Shown: positions 6,009 through 6,884 of the stretch, in pieces
How the letters are laid out: each line of letters begins with the position of its first letter
How positions within the stretch are numbered: position 1 is the stretch's first letter
Assembly: GCA_030593425.1 (NCBI GenBank)
Contig: JAUVHF010000083.1
Span: 1-6,884 of the forward strand
Direction of reading: 5' to 3'
DNA length: 6,884 nt
DNA from: Anaerolineales bacterium
GTDB taxonomy: Bacteria > Chloroflexota > Anaerolineae > UBA7937
Translations under genes and position numbers: made by a program
Notes under the pieces: model-generated
The model's input: the letters and a program-made list of their open reading frames with translations, nothing else
What the model was told of the DNA's origin: nothing
Databases searched by the model: none

Positions 6009-6884
6009 TTAGGGCATCAATTGAAAGACCACATCTAGATGTCTGTGGTTGGTACCTCCTAGCATTCCCAGGGACCGGGCGATGTCGGATGGCGCTTCAC
6101 CAAGGAGTTCCATTGAACGGCCCCCACCGGAGCCCCAAGGGATGATATAATCTCCCATGGCGCATAGGGAAACCGACCCATCCTCTTCCGTGGACTTGAT
6201 CTCCTCCCCCCCGGGCCAAGAACACCGTACGCTCACCCCCGGCAAAGGGTTACCCGACCCATCCCTAACCCACACCTTGATAGTCACGGGCCCTTCGATC
6301 TCCTTCAACTCCACAACACGAAATATCGAACCATCAGCCCCTGGGGTTGCCTTCTCTATCCAACTACCATAGGTCTGGGTTACCCAGTTCATGTCTTGAG
6401 GGTTATTGTGCATATCGTAAATCGCCTCTGTAACCGGAACCGGCGACGGCGTAGGCGTGGGTGGGATGGGCGTAGGGGTAAACGTGGCGGCCATGGCGCC
6501 CGTGACGGGGGTGGCCGTGGGTTCTGGTGTCGGGGTATCAGTGGGTACTTCAGTCGGGGTAGGTGGCGGTGGGGTCGGTGTATCGGTGGGCGGGGGGATA
6601 AGGGTAGCGGTAGATGTAGGTGTGGGCGGCGGTGGGGTGGGCGTATCCGTGGGCACCGGAGAAGGGGTAAAGGTGGGCGTAGGTGCGGCCAGAAGGGCCG
6701 CCATACCTTCCCCGTTGGTCATCGAGGAGATCACCGCCGTGGGAGCGCTGACCCCGCACAGCCAGATGAGCAGAAGAACAATCACTCCTAGTTGGACTCG
6801 TACGGCTCGCCTCTGCTGAGCCTGCCACCTCATAAGATCTCGAGAAGCGGCCACGAGCGTCCGCACTCCCTGCCCCAAGGAGAC
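6009..6884 (-). CDS. Membrane-anchored or secreted protein with Pro/Thr linker and C-terminal beta-sandwich domain (5' end possibly cut)
   Basis: Function unknown. The frame is open to the window edge; a TTG at 6878 would give 289 residues and an ATG at 6833 would give 274, so the true start may lie outside. Numbered from the TTG: residues 1-27 are rich in Arg and Gln, residues 28-50 (VQLGVIVLLLIWLCGVSAPTAV region) are a single membrane segment or signal peptide, and residues 66-149 are almost entirely Pro, Thr, Ser and Val, a flexible linker with repeated PTDTPTP units. Residues about 150-195 form a short spacer. From about 197 to the end, VTIKVWVRDGSGNPLPGVSV, RCSWPGG and EDGSVSLCAMGDY look like a small Ig-like / carboxypeptidase-regulatory-like beta-sandwich, with Cys219 and Cys239 able to form a disulfide outside the cell. 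Similar linker-plus-domain proteins are common in Chloroflexota, where they are often part of cell-surface or peptidoglycan/carbohydrate-binding proteins. No catalytic motif is seen. It precedes the FBP aldolase/phosphatase by 26 bp. Confidence 0.8.
   Translation of the reverse strand, partial: VSLGQGVRTLVAASRDLMRWQAQQRRAVRVQLGVIVLLLIWLCGVSAPTAVISSMTNGEGMAALLAAPTPTFTPSPVPTDTPTPPPPTPTSTATLIPPPTDTPTPPPPTPTEVPTDTPTPEPTATPVTGAMAATFTPTPIPPTPTPSPVPVTEAIYDMHNNPQDMNWVTQTYGSWIEKATPGADGSIFRVVELKEIEGPVTIKVWVRDGSGNPLPGVSVRCSWPGGEEIKSTEEDGSVSLCAMGDYIIPWGSGGGRSMELLGEAPSDIARSLGMLGGTNHRHLDVVFQLMP
6552..6653 (-). repeat. Diverged direct repeat in the Pro/Thr linker
   Basis: The peptide PTDTPTPPPPTPT occurs twice in a row with a 63-bp period (6653-6615 and 6590-6552), followed by a shorter PTDTPTP. 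The two DNA copies differ at several, mostly third, codon positions, so this is an old duplication kept at protein level rather than a fresh tandem repeat. Confidence 0.7.

Noticed and set aside
6552..6653. Possible minisatellite or CRISPR-like repeat
   Set aside because: There are only two diverged in-frame copies within a coding linker, and no spacer/repeat regularity.
6396..6819. Two plus-strand frames rich in Gly, Arg and Val
   Set aside because: They are the reverse complement of the Pro/Thr linker codons; the Gly/Val-rich repeats are an artefact of reading the other strand.

Overview
The window is a run of six protein genes plus one gene remnant, all read from the minus strand, so the order of transcription is right to left. 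Two features suggest a thermophilic or deep-branching bacterium, most likely Chloroflexota (Anaerolineae-like). One is an archaeal-type bifunctional fructose-1,6-bisphosphate aldolase/phosphatase. The other is a secreted or anchored protein with a long Pro/Thr linker (PTDTPTP-type repeats) and a small beta-sandwich tail, a style common in that phylum. The DNA is GC-rich with many AGA/AGG arginine codons. The phylum call is inference from protein style, not a search.

Layout in transcription order: (1) 6884-6009, a Pro/Thr-rich membrane-anchored or secreted protein, possibly cut at its 5' end by the window edge. (2) 5982-4873, FBP aldolase/phosphatase, 26 bp downstream and with a strong ribosome binding site. 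(3) A 64-bp gap holding a 9-bp-arm hairpin. (4) 4808-3684, a PrsW-family intramembrane metalloprotease. (5) 3687-2470, an MFS transporter, overlapping the PrsW stop by four bases (GTGA). (6) 2469-1540, a membrane-anchored alpha/beta hydrolase whose ATG abuts the transporter stop (TAG|ATG). (7) 1543-1303, a decayed, truncated carboxylesterase / monoacylglycerol-lipase-like gene. (8) 1271-1, a second MFS transporter of the sugar-symporter (GPH/SUT-like) type, running off the left edge.

Genes 4-6 are tightly coupled and look like one translational unit. The remnant keeps an ATGA overlap with the hydrolase stop, so the ancestral unit probably had two different alpha/beta hydrolases in tandem and later lost the second. 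FBP aldolase/phosphatase is a gluconeogenic housekeeping enzyme and may be transcribed separately from the transporter/hydrolase unit, because the hairpin lies between them.

I found no RNA genes, CRISPR array, transposase, phage gene or attachment site. I see no convincing undescribed system. The best leads are the esterase remnant, the hairpin around the PrsW start, and the coupled PrsW-MFS-hydrolase unit. The only gene-free stretch near 300 bp (1275-1539) is filled by the remnant.
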